Source: Cryptomeria japonica (taxonomy: Eukaryota > Streptophyta > Pinopsida > Cupressales > Cupressaceae). Taken from it: a stretch of DNA of 64,000 bases. The translations under genes were made by a program, and so were the position numbers. Of this stretch, positions 1 to 12,188 are shown in pieces. A model generated the notes under the pieces. It saw only the letters and a program-made list of their open reading frames with translations. It was not told the DNA's origin and did no database searches. Position 1 is the first letter of the stretch. Each line of letters opens with the position of its first letter. The DNA lies in contig NW_026729146.1 in assembly GCF_030272615.1 (NCBI RefSeq), positions 62,001 to 126,000 on the forward strand. The letters are read 5' to 3'.

Positions 1-36
1 TTGAATTAAGAGAAAATGGTAATCTTGCTCTGTTAC

Positions 37-57
37 CTGGATCTCAACAACTTCCAT
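37..57 (-). CDS. Exon 1 of a PGG-domain gene, remainder lies left of the window
   Basis: This is identical to exon 1 of the complete minus-strand gene at 41462-42574. It encodes the seven residues MEVVEIQ and ends at a GT donor whose complement is at 35-36. The rest of the gene would lie left of base 1. The frame stays open upstream of this ATG to about base 170 without another in-frame ATG, so the true start could lie in an unseen upstream exon. Confidence 0.6.
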
Positions 58-177
58 AGTCCTCACCTTTAAGTGCACCGGTAGATCTGCTTTTCTTGTT
101 TTCCTTCGCTTGTTGACAAGTAAAATTAAACAAAAGCATGTGTGTAATATAGAATGAATGCCCTCGCTTCATCCCAG

Positions 178-186
178 CTATATATT
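178..186 (-). promoter_or_regulatory. Candidate TATA box of the PGG gene (copy A)
   Basis: The minus strand reads AATATATAG about 121 bases upstream of the candidate ATG at 57. The distance suits a core promoter followed by a short leader. AT-rich matches like this arise by chance, so the call is weak. Confidence 0.22.
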
Positions 187-244
187 ATGTGAGTTAAAGC
201 CCCCGGTGCTCAAGAATCTCTTTTTATTTCCCTTTATTTAAAAA

Positions 245-570
245 TTCTGAGCGTCCGACACGAATGACTTCCTAATATGAGAATCTTAGTAGATTGGCTT
301 CCCGAAACATCATTCTGAGCGTCTGACACGAATGACTTCTTAATATGAGAATCCTTGACAAAGGGAATGGGCCCACAACAGCCACCTAAGCAGTCAAAGG
401 CTTAGTGTGTGATGTTTAAGGCATCCCCATTCGGAGCGTCTGACACGACTGACTTCTTAATATGAGAATCTTTGTCGATTGGCTTCCCGAAACATTATTC
501 TGACGGTCCGACATGAATGAATTCTTAATATGAGAATCTTTGTAGATTGGCTTCCCGAAACATCCGTCAC
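245..570. repeat. Four tandem ~68 bp repeats
   Basis: Units begin at 245, 313, 430 and 498. Each opens with TTCTGAGCGTCYGACACGA or a close variant, continues with TAATATGAGAATC, and in units 1, 3 and 4 ends with GGCTTCCCGAAACAT. Unit 2 keeps the first half only and then carries about 70 bases of unrelated sequence. Position and direct orientation suggest a small minisatellite in the PGG upstream region. Confidence 0.85.
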
Positions 571-812
571 CCAAGTGTTTAACAGATTACCTAAACTAAG
601 GTGAAAGTACAAGCACGTCCACACTGAATACCTAAACAGTCAAACCTTTTACCTCACAATAGAAATCTATTTTGAACGCTGCAAAGAAAGTAGAGACAAT
701 CGAATTTTTAACTTTGTGACCTTGACTCTGTCGTGTCGAACGCAGTTTCCTGGGCGACCATTCTCATTTTTCTATATTACACACGCTTTTGTTTAATTTT
801 ACTCGTTAACAA

Positions 813-2250
813 TGTGAGTCTGACGTAAAAGGCTTTGATTGTTTACATATTTAGTGTGGATAAGCCATTCTTTTAATGTTATAGTTTATTTTAGATTAGT
901 ATATAAGGAAAAATGTGTATAAAGTAAAAGTTTTTTAAAAATTTAAGTTTTTGTCTCTTTAAATATTAAATTAAAAAAAATTATGGAAGTATTTTAAATT
1001 TCGCTGAATTTAATTATTTATTTTGTAGTAGTTATTCAAAAAAATCATATATCAAAAAATTTAAGTTTAAGTTGTTAATCTATTCAAATTTAAGTATTTT
1101 AAGTGTATACGTAGAATTGGAAGATGTGCTTGAACGTTTACAAATAATCACAAAAGGGACAATGAAGATTAGGTACACTTGGATTAGTCTAAAACTAATG
1201 AAGAGACCTTAATAAATAATTTACAAGAAAATGGTCAATGCTACAAGGAACATTATATAATTATCAAGGGAATTTGTGGAATCCTTTTCTTGAAGGCCAT
1301 AAAAAATTTCCTAATAAATTAATAAATTTCCAAGTTTCTAGTATAAATGCTTAGGAGCACACTAAGGAATGTAATAAGCGTGAGTGGCTACAAATGCCTT
1401 AGAATAGATCTAAACATTCTTAGAAAAATAGAGTTACGATGGCTATACAATACTATAATTTTATCTCACTTAGAAGTAAAATGGCCAAAGAGAAGAAGAA
1501 TAGAAACCCAAAAAGATTCCAAGAGACCTAAGAGTCTCACATGGTTAATGATAGAATATGGTTATCTACCACTATTTACTATATATTGAAGCTAAAATGA
1601 ATGTTTCAAGACATATTAAAGTATGTTAGAATTACCCTCTTCCTCTATAAGAGAAACTGTCATTAGTAAAGTGGCCTCTGAGAAGTTATTAGTGGAAATT
1701 GGGAAGGGAAATATTGTAACACCTTCTTGTTCACAGTCTTGAGATGTCTAGATCTCAAAATTATTAATGTCATGACTATATGTCTGGGAGTTTGATTTTT
1801 GGATTAGCTATCTATAATGGATAACTATCTTAATGTTTTGATGATTAATAAAAGCGGGATAGGCCCAAACTATTAGATATCTACAAGGCGACACCAAGAG
1901 TACATGAGAGATGCGCAACCAAAAAAAACACCGTACTACAACACAACCAAAATCCTGCAGAGAAACTTGAAAGCTAGCAATCAAACTAAAACTAGCAAAA
2001 ACCAAAAAGAAACGAACCTACAAAAAACAAGAATAGCCACCCTGTAAAGGCACAAAAAATTGGCTAACTACATGGGGGAAACTTTTCCTAGACAATCTTG
2101 GCACAAAATTAAAACTTAATCAGAAAAGGGCACCATTTTGCTTGAACTGATCCCAGAGCCAAAGGAAACCAACACAAAGTCAGGGATGGCTTTAACTAGA
2201 GACGCCATGGGGCCTAAACCCACAACTAGGGCCCTTGTGTATTTACATTT
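813..2250. other. AT-rich stretch without recognisable genes
   Basis: The stretch is mostly A and T with short homopolymers. Open frames here are no longer than about 80 codons and show no motif I recognise. The same sequence is at 43330-44767. Confidence 0.6.
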
Positions 2251-2254
2251 ATTT

Positions 2255-2800
2255 TCCCTTTTCCTATCCATCTCAACCTAGATAGCCTACAAGGAGGCAT
2301 TGTGCATACTAGCCACGTTCCTACAAGCAATATTAACCTCCTCAATTTTATTCTTGAGGGCCTCTTGGGATTTATTTACCTCTTCTAGCTCAATTTTGGT
2401 CCCTGCCATTTTCATCTTGATGTCCAAGTCTTCCATCTTCCCACCCACCTTATCCCACTGTCCATAAGGCCAACAAGGTCATTGGTAGATTTCCACACTC
2501 TCTTCACCAAGATCATCCAACCAAGTATTAGCCCTAGCTTCGACCTTTATCGTCACATCCAAATGATTAATTTTCCTGATAGAATCATTTGTCTACCCAA
2601 ATAGCCACATGAATAGGATATCTTTCCTTTGCAACTTTAGTAAAGACCAAAATAGAACTAAAGGGCTTGGTATTTGCAGAGGGAGGAGGGTTTTTGTGGG
2701 GAACAGTAGGGGGCATCAACATTATAAGTATCAGCAGGGGACCAGTCCAATCCTGTGGTTTCTGAGGAGTTTGACTCATCTAATAAACTAGATTTAGAAG
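2255..2800 (-). pseudogene. Broken coiled-coil reading frame, probably retroelement-derived
   Basis: The minus strand around 2450-2270 reads a heptad-like, charged stretch containing KMEDLDIKMKMAG and later EALKNKIEEVN, which suggests a coiled coil. Upstream (2779-2585) a Pro-rich 64-residue frame precedes it. The parts lie in different frames and are interrupted by stops, so this is a relic. I cannot assign a family. Gag-like or ORF1-like proteins of plant retroelements often combine a Pro-rich N-terminus with a coiled coil, but no zinc knuckle or RT is nearby. Copy B has the same breaks. Confidence 0.35.
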
Positions 2801-3079
2801 TTGAATCATTAACAATCTCAAAATTATTATGCATCTCAAGTTAGGTTTCAACATCTTCATCCTTTTTAGTGGTGACAATAGCTTTAAATTTGGCCATAGG
2901 CAGAGGGTTTTTTCTAGTGGGCATTTTTTACCTAAGTGTGACAGTTCACTAGAATTGGAGGGAGTGACAATGAGATCAACATATACCCTAGGTCATAAGT
3001 GGACCCAATCTCAACATTGGGGATCTCACTTGAGGGGTTTAAGACCAAGTGGAAATTCTATAACATATGGATGAGGGTC

Positions 3080-4430
3080 TAGTGAAGAGAGGGTTTACCT
3101 TTAGCAATAGATTTAGAAATAGATTGCAAAAGAGAGGAGAAAACCCAGTAGGGAAAATTCATTCTTACCCTGTGGTTAAGGTGATTCAACATGGGGAAAA
3201 TCTAGGAAGTGGAAATTCCTTTACCTTTGGTCCAGAGTGAAGTACTTCATGAGAAGAAGGGCCACCTCTTTCCAGATACTAGGAATCTCTTCCTTGTTGT
3301 TGATTGACAAAATTTCTTTTATGAATACAGCCTTATGGGAAACTCATTAATGGGAGACCTGTGCAGATTCACTGAGTGACCTCTGGGATTTTAGAAGCTA
3401 ACTCTTCATATATAGGGGGGGAAAGTGATAGAAGGAAAAATTAAAGAAAAAATACTCCATAGCAATGCGCTGAGATAATTTGGAACTAAGACACAAAGAA
3501 AACATCATAAACCTGTAGCTCGGAGGTCCATTCAACAATCTACATGCCTGGAAACTTGAAAATGAAACATAAACAATATCTCATTTGACATAAAGAAATA
3601 TATACCATTCATCCACTAGATAACAAGTTCATGAAAACATAGTTTAATTTGCAGATTCTTATAGCATGTATTTAAGAAGTCATACAAAATTACAAAAACG
3701 CACAGAAACAAGTCCTTCCACACCGAAATACAATGATCATAAAGGCTAGAGGCATAATTCGACTAGAGTCTCAAAAGAAAAATTACAAATTAAAGGCATA
3801 ATTCTAATAGCAATTGTCTATATTCTTCTTCCTAATTTTTGAATCCTTGCAAAAGGAAAAAGCATCCCTTAAATAAACCTGAGACAAGTGCCTGATGGAG
3901 AAAATAGAGAGAATGCTTAAAACAATAAGCATCACTGGAAATGTTGTAAGCAACTATGAAACGACCTCCCACAAGATAAAACAAAAATGATTCGGCCTTT
4001 TGCACAACTTCTATTAGATCTTCTAACGATGGATAAAAACAAAGGAATCTGCAACCACCATCAAAACTGCAAGCCATTAGCAACAAGAAAAAACATCTCC
4101 TCATGCTAATAAACAACAATGCTCAGTGGATGCATCAAACCAACGTGGCAGCGGGAGGGAGTGTCCTAAGGCTACAACAAAAAAGCATAAGGTACCTTAC
4201 GAGGAACTGCCACGTGGTGCGGGTGAAAGCTTGCGAATATACAGGCTTGAAGATGAAGGCCCACCAAATATTGAAAACAACAATACTAGCACATGTCAAC
4301 ACCACTTGACTTCTTGGCAAAGGGAAAGGAGGAGCTTGAACGTTACAAGCCGTGCTACCACATGGATGTGGGGAGGCAAAAAAAAACTTCGGGCAAAAAA
4401 GTACTAAGGCCCGGGGATAAAATAGAAGCT
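3080..4430. other. Unassigned stretch between two broken coiled-coil frames
   Basis: Short frames occur on both strands, for example a hydrophobic 95-residue minus-strand frame at 4119-3832 and a 93-residue plus-strand frame at 4126-4407. None has a recognisable domain, and they overlap in conflicting frames. Copy B is at 45597-46947. Confidence 0.5.
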
Positions 4431-4439
4431 AACTCCCTA

Positions 4440-6760
4440 AAAGGGGCAGGGGAGACTTAAATTCTACATTTCTTGGTGACTTCTAGGAAAATATCGCTTG
4501 TGGGATGCCAATACCCAACATCTTTGGTTTCACAAACTAGACCTATGCTTCTAGCTTGAAAATCTTGTCAAAAAGTTGTTGCGGGGGAGACCAATCTTCT
4601 TCGTAATGGATAGGTTGAGCCTTGAGAGCTTGAAAATTTTGATCTATCTCCCGGACATCCTTGAAAGGAACTATTTCTAGTTAATTATAAGTTGATTCAA
4701 GCATAGTAAGGAGTTTAGCAAAAGGAAGAAACAAGGCCATGAACTCATCTTCTTCAGGGGGATCACTCAATGCTTGGAGGGATGACTCATCCTACTACTT
4801 GTGCACTATCAAACTTGATAGGTTCTCGGCTCCCATGATTGCATAATCCATAAGAAAAGGGGAGGGTAAACCGAGCTTGACAAAGTCTTTGAGGAACTCT
4901 GTGACAAGGTCGATAGAAACTTTTAAACTCAATAGACTTGGAGCAGCTTGTTTGGCCATTTTTTTGCAATTAATGAAGTGGTTAGTATTTTGAATTATTC
5001 CTTCAAAATTTGTGACTCCCGCTGTAGCTAACTCCTGAGGAGAAATGACATAAAGCCAATCAACTAACCTCTGAGCCTCGGGAATTTTGGAAGCCAAAAC
5101 TTGCATGGCGTATTCAACGAAAGGGTCAACCTTAGCATACAAACTTTCAGAAAATGTTAAGAAACACAAAACTAATTCCAAAAGAAGAGTGGACTACTTT
5201 ATCTTTTCTCAATATGCATTATGAAGCCCTTGCATCATGAAGCCCCCACATCAAATAAGTGAAATTTGCAGGGGGAGCATGCTGAGGGGTCGATGTCTTT
5301 GAGAAGAGTTCTATCTCAGCATCTTTGGATTCTAATCGCTCATGAATTTCCTTCAAGTCTTGTCCTGAACCTCATCTTGTAGATGCTTGCCTCATGCCTA
5401 TTGATTTGCAATGGCCACTTGACAATCACGAAGCTCTTGGGCAGAATGAGTTTGCAAGATGTGGAATTCTTGCAAAATCTTATCTTTTCTTTCTCTCTCC
5501 TCCGCTAGAAGGCTTTGAGTTCCAACCAATTCTTGATGCTCTTTCTCCTTTTCTGGAGTAAATTTCTGTAGTTGTGTTTGAACTTGGGCCACATCTGAGG
5601 AAGAGGCTTGTCTATACAACAACTCTTGTGTTTTATCATGTAACTCATTGAAAATTGTTTTCCTAGCAAACAATTTCATTTTCAATAGATCCTCAGAGGT
5701 CTTTAATGCCTTTTGGAGTTAATCCCTCTCATCCTTCTCTTGCAATATTGTGGACTACAAGCGGGTCACTTTCGCTTCTCTAACCTTACCCTCCTTCATC
5801 AACTGCTCATTTGTATCTTTTACTCTTCCTAGATCAACTGTGAGTTTCTCTAGGGAGCGGGAATGTTTTAGATGGTCCAAAGAGACCATCTTGTGGGATT
5901 CCTATAGGATTTCCACTCTATCATGTGGTTGGGCTCTATTCAAATCAATGCCAAAGGCATGCATAGAATAGTCTTCAGGCTACATTTGATTTGCTGATTT
6001 GACAATATTTAGCATAATGGCCGTGAACCCTAAATTTTGGTGATCCTCCCTGAAGATAGTTTGAATGCAAGGCTCAGCGGGCTTCTGAGAATCTTTAGTG
6101 ATTCTTTTTTGTCCCCTCTGAGCACGGGTGAGCTTGCCTTGATCTGCATACTAATGGAATTATAAAGGTACAAAGAGCATTTGCCTTGCGAAAGGAGCTC
6201 CTGGGGTTGGGACAAAAGGAACAGGAGCCATGCTAGCTTGCAATTAGGTTGGAGCTATCAAGGAGAGCATAGTTGGGGAAAAAGGGGGAATCCCAGGGAA
6301 GACAATGGTAGGTGAGGAGAACAACGACCCAATACTAGATGAAGCTGTAGATGAAAAAATTGCAAACCTGAGGACATGCGAAGAATAAGACTTATCTGTC
6401 GACTGACTTGGGGTTTGAAAAGAGTGAGTCATGCTAGCTGAGCTATCAAAAGTGCAAACGCTAGGTGAGGGAGATGTAAATGTGCTTGTGGAAGATGCAA
6501 TTGATTGGGTTTACACAGACAGCGTAGGAGATGCGGCTATTTCAAGATTATCTAGCATGATAACATGGTTGATGGAGGGTGACGGTGACACACAAACCAG
6601 AGATTGAGAAGAACGAAGAGGGAAAGAAAAAAGTACATGCGCTGGAGCGATGGTTGGTGCAAGTGAGACTTGTGTCTATATAGGAGTTTGGGTCTACAAA
6701 GCCTCCATATTGTTAGGAATTCTCTTATAGGCTTCTTTAGAGAGTGAAAACCCATCAGTT
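4440..6760 (-). pseudogene. Long broken reading frame with central coiled coil
   Basis: Reading the minus strand from about 6755 to 4440 gives a Ser/Pro-rich N-terminal part (near 6432-6244), then a Lys/Glu/Gln-rich coiled-coil stretch (5685-5398, with LQKFTPEKEKEHQEL and LLAEERERKDK). A more globular segment follows (5181-4795, containing VDWLYVISPQEL), then a tail at 4700-4550 with KDVREIDQNFQALKAQ. Stops and frame changes separate the parts, which together would have made about 700 residues. I do not recognise the family. The order resembles the accessory or gag-like proteins of large plant retroelements, which is only an analogy. Copy B differs at one base (4771 versus 47288). Confidence 0.4.
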
Positions 6761-7560
6761 GATGATGAGAGTGGCTTGAGAAAGCGTGATATTTTAAAGG
6801 ATACTAAGGTATGCTTTTCAACTATTATCACATATACCGAATTAGGGAAATAAATTCTAATTATATAGTGTTGATCTAGCTCTGGACATTTTCCATCGCA
6901 GCTAGCTCTTAAATCCATTCTTAGTTGCACATTATTATTTCATCATCAGAGGATTTTTAAATTTCATAAATTAGAGGTGTCCGAATAATTGTCATAGCCT
7001 GTAAGTGTTAGCTGGAAGCATTGTTGACATAAAAGGGCCTTAGTTGCTTTTCCCGAATTCTGTTTAAATTTAATATCCATTTGGGAAATCTCCAACACTA
7101 AGAACGGTGCTACCCTGGAATTTCAGAGGAACAAAAGATTAAATTTGTTGATGTATCTTTTTATTTCGCCGAAGGTGACTCCTTATCTAAAATGGACCAG
7201 CTGATTGATTTGCATCTACGGTACAGACTCTTCCAGACAGAGTGCAAGATGATTTGGATCATCCTGGCGGTTGAACATCGTTTGTTTTTCATTCGCCCAG
7301 CTGTTGTCAAATGCACTGCAAACTTTACAAATCGACGGTTTACAACTTTGTAGAAGCGTGCAAGACGATTCAAAACACGCTGGTCGTTGATTTCCTGTCC
7401 ATCGCCTCCAGTGTTTTCTTCTCGTGCAATCTTTGCTTTAATTGATTAAGTGTCCAGATAAAACTGTTATATTATTTTCATCAATTTGTTTTCCGTTACT
7501 CTTAAAAACAACAGTGTCATTGGCATAGAGCGCTGGCATTTATTTCTTTTTCTATTTTGT
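6761..7560. other. No gene seen
   Basis: There are only short frames, such as 70 residues at 7373-7161 on the minus strand, without recognisable motifs. The GC content is a little higher than in the following stretch. The copy B equivalent is 49278-50077. Confidence 0.5.
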
Positions 7561-7564
7561 TTCC

Positions 7565-8640
7565 TTCTCTGAAGGAGTCATGAGACTCTTTTTAATTTAA
7601 TTTTTAAAGTAAATAAATTAACAGTTTAATTAAAGATAACAACATTTTAATGAATCTATGTTACTTCTTAAAATCTTTTTATTTTATCAACGATATTTTA
7701 TTAACATTTTTACTTTTATTTTCATTATAGATTATAATTAAGATACATAATTACATTTTATAATTTTTTTTAATTTTTAAAAATATTTTATATTAAAATA
7801 TTATAAATAATTATACTGAATTTATTTAATCTTAAAATTTGAAAATTAATTTAAATTATTCATAATAATATTTTTTAAAAATTAATTATATTTTTTATTT
7901 CATAAAATTTAATTTATATGCATATTTATTTATGCGAGAATCTTTTTTATAATGAATTTAAATTTTTTAAATATATATGTATATAAATCATTTTTTTTAC
8001 ATGCAATCTTTAAATATTTTATTTTCTTCATTGCAATTTTAAGTTTTAGTAGTTGTACCATAAGTGAACCATGGACACTCAAGCACTACGATGCTCAATT
8101 ACTCTAACAACACTAGCCCTTAAATTATTTCATTTCATTTAATTATATATTTAACTTACAGGATTTATGAATATTGAAGTTTTTTAAAATTTAATTGTAT
8201 AATAATTTTTAGTGTTAAAGTAGAGAACTAAATATATATTAACCTGGAAATTTATTTTATTTATTTAATTATTCTATTAATTTACAAGTAACAATTAAAA
8301 TTTATTTATAATTATTTATATTTTAAAAATTATATTTATTATAGAATAATTATATTTTAAATTTTAATATTAATTTATATAAAAAATAAAAAAATTGATC
8401 AATATGAAAAGTGTTTTTAAATTTGATTTATAATAATTTAAATATTAAAATAGAAAACCAAAATTACATACATTACAATCATTGAAGTTTCAAATTTATT
8501 TTAATTATTTCTTTTTTATGAAACTATAAAATAATAATTATGAGTTAACAAAATTGATTTAGTTTACAATTGTTTATCCTATTCAACTTTAATATTTTGC
8601 AGAGAATTTATATTTTAAATTTTTCTCTTAATTTATATAA
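7565..8640. other. Extremely AT-rich block
   Basis: This block consists almost wholly of short A and T runs with TTTAAATT-like palindromes and has no coding potential. Composition shifts sharply to pyrimidine-rich sequence near 8650. The copy in the second unit is at 50082-51157. Confidence 0.7.
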
Positions 8641-8820
8641 TAAAATAAATTTCAACCTTTCTTTGTCTTTCTCTCTTATATTTATCTTACTTACACTCCT
8701 TTGTAGACTAAGGCCCTCTTTATCTCTCGATCTCTCTATCTCTATACATATATGTGTCTCCTATTTCTCTTTATCTTGATCTCTCTACATCTTATCTTGA
8801 TCTCTCTACATCTATATGTA

Positions 8821-8848
8821 TGTGTGTGTGTGTGCACACACACACACA

Positions 8849-8905
<57 letters not shown>
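8821..8905. repeat. Compound microsatellite (TG)7(CA)12(TC)n, long allele
   Basis: TG repeats at 8821-8834 turn directly into CA repeats at 8835-8858, forming a palindromic alternating purine-pyrimidine tract. CT repeats follow at 8859-8905 (47 bases). In the second unit the CT part is 29 bases, and this is the only length change I saw between the two units. Upstream sequence from about 8650 is already CT-rich. Confidence 0.95.
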
Positions 8906-8907
<2 letters not shown>

Positions 8908-10285
8908 TGCAAACATAACATAATTAAAATGGTAAAAATGCTTTCATTGCCAAGTTATAAGAATGATTCCCCTTTCTTATTCTTCAAGCCTACTAAGTGA
9001 TTACCATAAAATATTTATTATATTATATTTAATTTTGAATAATTAGGGAAATTAATATTTGTTAGATTGTCTCAAAGCTTCATTTTATAAATCAATGTCA
9101 CATAGTGGACACCTCACATTTTGAGTAAATTGACTTTGTTAGATTGAGAATCCTGCACTTTATTCTATTTTAGTCTCAAATTTGTAGTTATGTCTGTCAC
9201 ACTCAAAACTTTAATTATTCTACATATTAGTTTGATCTTTGTACATGACCTTGAACTTCGCATCTAGGATCTTTATAATCTTGATCACCTCTAATATTTA
9301 AGAATGATAGTTCTTAAAAGTACCATCAAAACTTGTCATTTTGATGACAAGAATTCAATTAGCTTCCTACTTTATGTTAAGCCCTTAGATATATTCAAGT
9401 AAGAGTGTTAAATGCCTATGACTATCCTCATGATCTTGTATATTGATGGAATGCTCCTTAAGTAATGTTTTAGTGACATGTGAATGAGTTAATAAATTCA
9501 GTTGGATTGGGTTTCTCCTTTTATATAATACCCTACCATCAACAATTGAATACTTTGACTCAATGAACAATGAATAACTAGTAGTAAGTAAGACTAAGCT
9601 CATAATTAAATTTGAATTTGGAAAAGGGGTTCAATATCGTATGTTGTTATAAATCAAATTTAGGGTCTTACCCATCATTTTGAACTATATTCAAGAATAA
9701 AAATTTTGATGGTTAGGTATAAACCACTAAAGGATAAGACTTTTTACTTTTTAATTTTCCATTTACAAATTTATAAATTATTTTAGTTATTTCTCTTTTT
9801 ATGAAATTACAAATAATAATTAAAAGTTACTAGAATTAATCTAATTTATGGTTGTTTGTAATTATTATATGTTCATTGATAGCCATAAGCAACTTGTTCA
9901 TTCCAATAAAAGATAAATTTGTTGTAACTAACCTTAACTTTTCAAATTTAAAATTAATCATTTATGTAATTACTATAAAAATAATCAAGTTATTTGAGTG
10001 TACATGCACTCAATTATGAAGCTTTTGTGGCCTAATCTCTATGGCCCATAATTTCATTCTCTCCAAGTTTATTTATTGTCATAAAGATTGTACATGAAAC
10101 TAATGCAAATCAAGTATGGACCGTACAAGGAAAATAGCATGTCATATGCAATTTCCAAGCAACTTCCTCCCTTGGAACTTTCTCCTCAAATAGAGAATAA
10201 ATTTTGATTAGTTTTGTCGTACCAAAAATGTATGGATGACATGTGTCCTTAGGGATTTATGCTTAGGGTAGCATGTCCTTACTCT
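8906..10285. other. AT-rich stretch without recognisable genes
   Basis: The longest frame is 72 residues on the minus strand (9603-9385) and has no known motif. The copy in the second unit is 51405-52784. Confidence 0.55.
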
Positions 10286-10289
10286 TTAT

Positions 10290-11304
10290 TCCTATTAGTA
10301 TTTATCGCTCCCAATCCGTCTATATCCCTCACTCTCTATACCTCTCTCTCTCTCCATGTCTCATTCCTTTATCTATATCTTTCTCTACATATCTCTCTCT
10401 ATCTCTTCATCATCTCTTTCCCTATCCATCTATGCCTCTCTATATCACCCTTTATTTAATCTCTCCCTCAGCTACTCTACATAATGATCTCTATCACCCT
10501 TTATCTAATCTCTCACTCTCTCTCTCACTCTCTCTCTCTCTCTCTCTCTCCATCCTTCTATCTCTATCTCTTTCTCCCTTTCTATTCCCACATATCTCTA
10601 TCTCTCTTTCTTTTCCCATTTACCTCTATCTCTTTATATTTCTTGCTTTCTCTCTCTATCGCTCACTATTTCTCTCCCCCTTTCTCTATCTTTCAATATT
10701 TGTCTCCCTATCCTCCTCTCTATATCTCCTTTATCTCTATCACTCTATCTCACCATCTATATCTTTCTCTATATCTCCGTCTTCCTCTTCCTTTATATCT
10801 CTCTATATATTTTCCTCTATATCTCACCCTCTTTATCTCTAACTCTCTCTTGATTTGTCTCCCTCTTGCCCTATTACTATATATTCATCTCTACCTCTAT
10901 TTTCCTCTCTACCCCTCTATCTCTAGACATGTCTCCCTCTCTCTATCCATACATCTCTCTCCATCTCCCTCTTCCTAAACCACCATTTCTAAATTTCTTT
11001 GCTTATCTATCTCAAACTCTTTAGATTTCATCTTCCATATCTCACTCTATCTATCTATCTCATTATCTCTCCACCTCTCTCTACCCTTATATCTCTCCCT
11101 CTCTCTACCTCTTTATATATCACTTTCAATCTCTATATTTATCTTTCTATCTCTCACACTCTCATTTTACCCCTCTCTATATATCCCTCTCTTCTCTATC
11201 TCTTTACCTCTCCCTCTCCTTCTCCATCTCTATATTTATTTCTATCTTCCTCTCTCTCTATCTCCTTACCCCATGATGTACTACATAAATATATGCAAAA
11301 ATAG
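10290..11304 (+). repeat. CT-rich polypyrimidine tract with 3' adapter
   Basis: About 980 bases of degenerate CTCTCTATCTC-type sequence, nearly all pyrimidines plus A on the plus strand, end at about 11266. An adapter-like 38-base sequence follows at 11267-11304, with the core ATGATGTACTACATAAATAT. The same tract-plus-adapter order is found three times at 39.2-41.0 kb. Frames of up to 189 Ser/Leu/Tyr-rich residues across the tract are artefacts of the repeat. Confidence 0.85.
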
Positions 11305-12188
11305 ATCAAAATTTTCCCTCATTGCCTCCATACCTCTTCGGCGTACCCATTGCACACCAAGGTGCAATTGCTAGTTTAAAATCATTCATAATTCGCATGT
11401 TGCACATTGAACACTGTAGGCATAGCCATTCTTGTCCACATTTTGGAAGACTTGTACCCCGTTCAATGATCCCTCAAATCGAAACGTTGAAGGTAAAAAT
11501 GATTTATAACATTAAAATATTCATTCTTGTTCCAATGAAAGATTTATGGATCCAATAGAAGAGAATTATCCATTTTTATCAATAAATAATAATAGGGATC
11601 TATTTTACGGCCTGCCACACCAGAGCTAAAGCAGTATTTATTTTGTCTTGTCAAACGAGAAGAAAATTAAAATATCCGTACCTCCAAACAAAACAAAGTC
11701 AAACAAAGAATAAACCTAATCCCCGAGGATAACGGTTACGCTACCATTTTCTCTCAATTTTTAAATATTTTTTGTTTCTGACGCGCTGCGTGTTTTTTAA
11801 TTTGGTTGACAGAATATGATGCCAGATGAGAATACTTCTCGGCACGGAGATCCATCCCCAGCAGAAAAGTTCTGGCTCATAAGTAAGATTACATCTTTAT
11901 TCAAGTGGGAGCGAGATTTCCACCAGCTTTGACCAACGCCGTTAATTTTTTCCCCACTTGAAAAAATAAGATCAAGCGGCAAGTTCATGTTTCGTTAAAT
12001 TTTTGCTGGAAAAGAGCAGGACTTGAATAGCAATTATTTTCTAATAGATCAAATTTAGAATTTTCATGCTTTTTTATTCCTTGACAAACATGATAATCGT
12101 TGAAGTTTTTTTATTCTACGAACTTTGTTTTTGTTCAAACGTTCTTTGTAGAATAGTTAAATTTCCAAATTTTCATGAAATTTTTAAG
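11305..12188. other. Region upstream of the PGG pseudogene; possible lost exons
   Basis: A plus-strand stretch at 11812-11880 follows an acceptor-like TTGGTTGACAG and reads MMPDENTSRHGDPSPAEKF, which could be an upstream exon of the PGG relic. Nothing links it securely to the exons at 12189 and 12342. The copy in the second unit is 53804-54687. Confidence 0.3.

Larger units (their letters stand above)
110..812. repeat. Imperfect inverted repeat, ~45 bp arms, upstream of the PGG gene
   Basis: The left arm (110-154) and right arm (770-812) are reverse complements with only a few mismatches and a 2-base gap. Their shared core reads AGTAAAATTAAACAAAAGC. The ~615 bp between them hold four ~68 bp direct repeats. 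It could be a small MITE-like transposon or an inverted local duplication of the gene's 5' region. I found no convincing target-site duplication. The left arm sits about 50-100 bases upstream of the candidate PGG start codon. Confidence 0.7.

Noticed and set aside
245-570. CRISPR-like array
   Set aside because: Repeats are 68 bases, imperfect and without distinct spacers, and the genome is a plant's.
10273-11304. Long Ser/Leu/Tyr-rich open frames of up to 189 residues
   Set aside because: They simply translate CT-rich repeat DNA, overlap in all frames and recur at other CT tracts.
11322-11558. 78-residue plus-strand frame with several His and Cys
   Set aside because: The residues do not form a known zinc-finger spacing and there is no other support.
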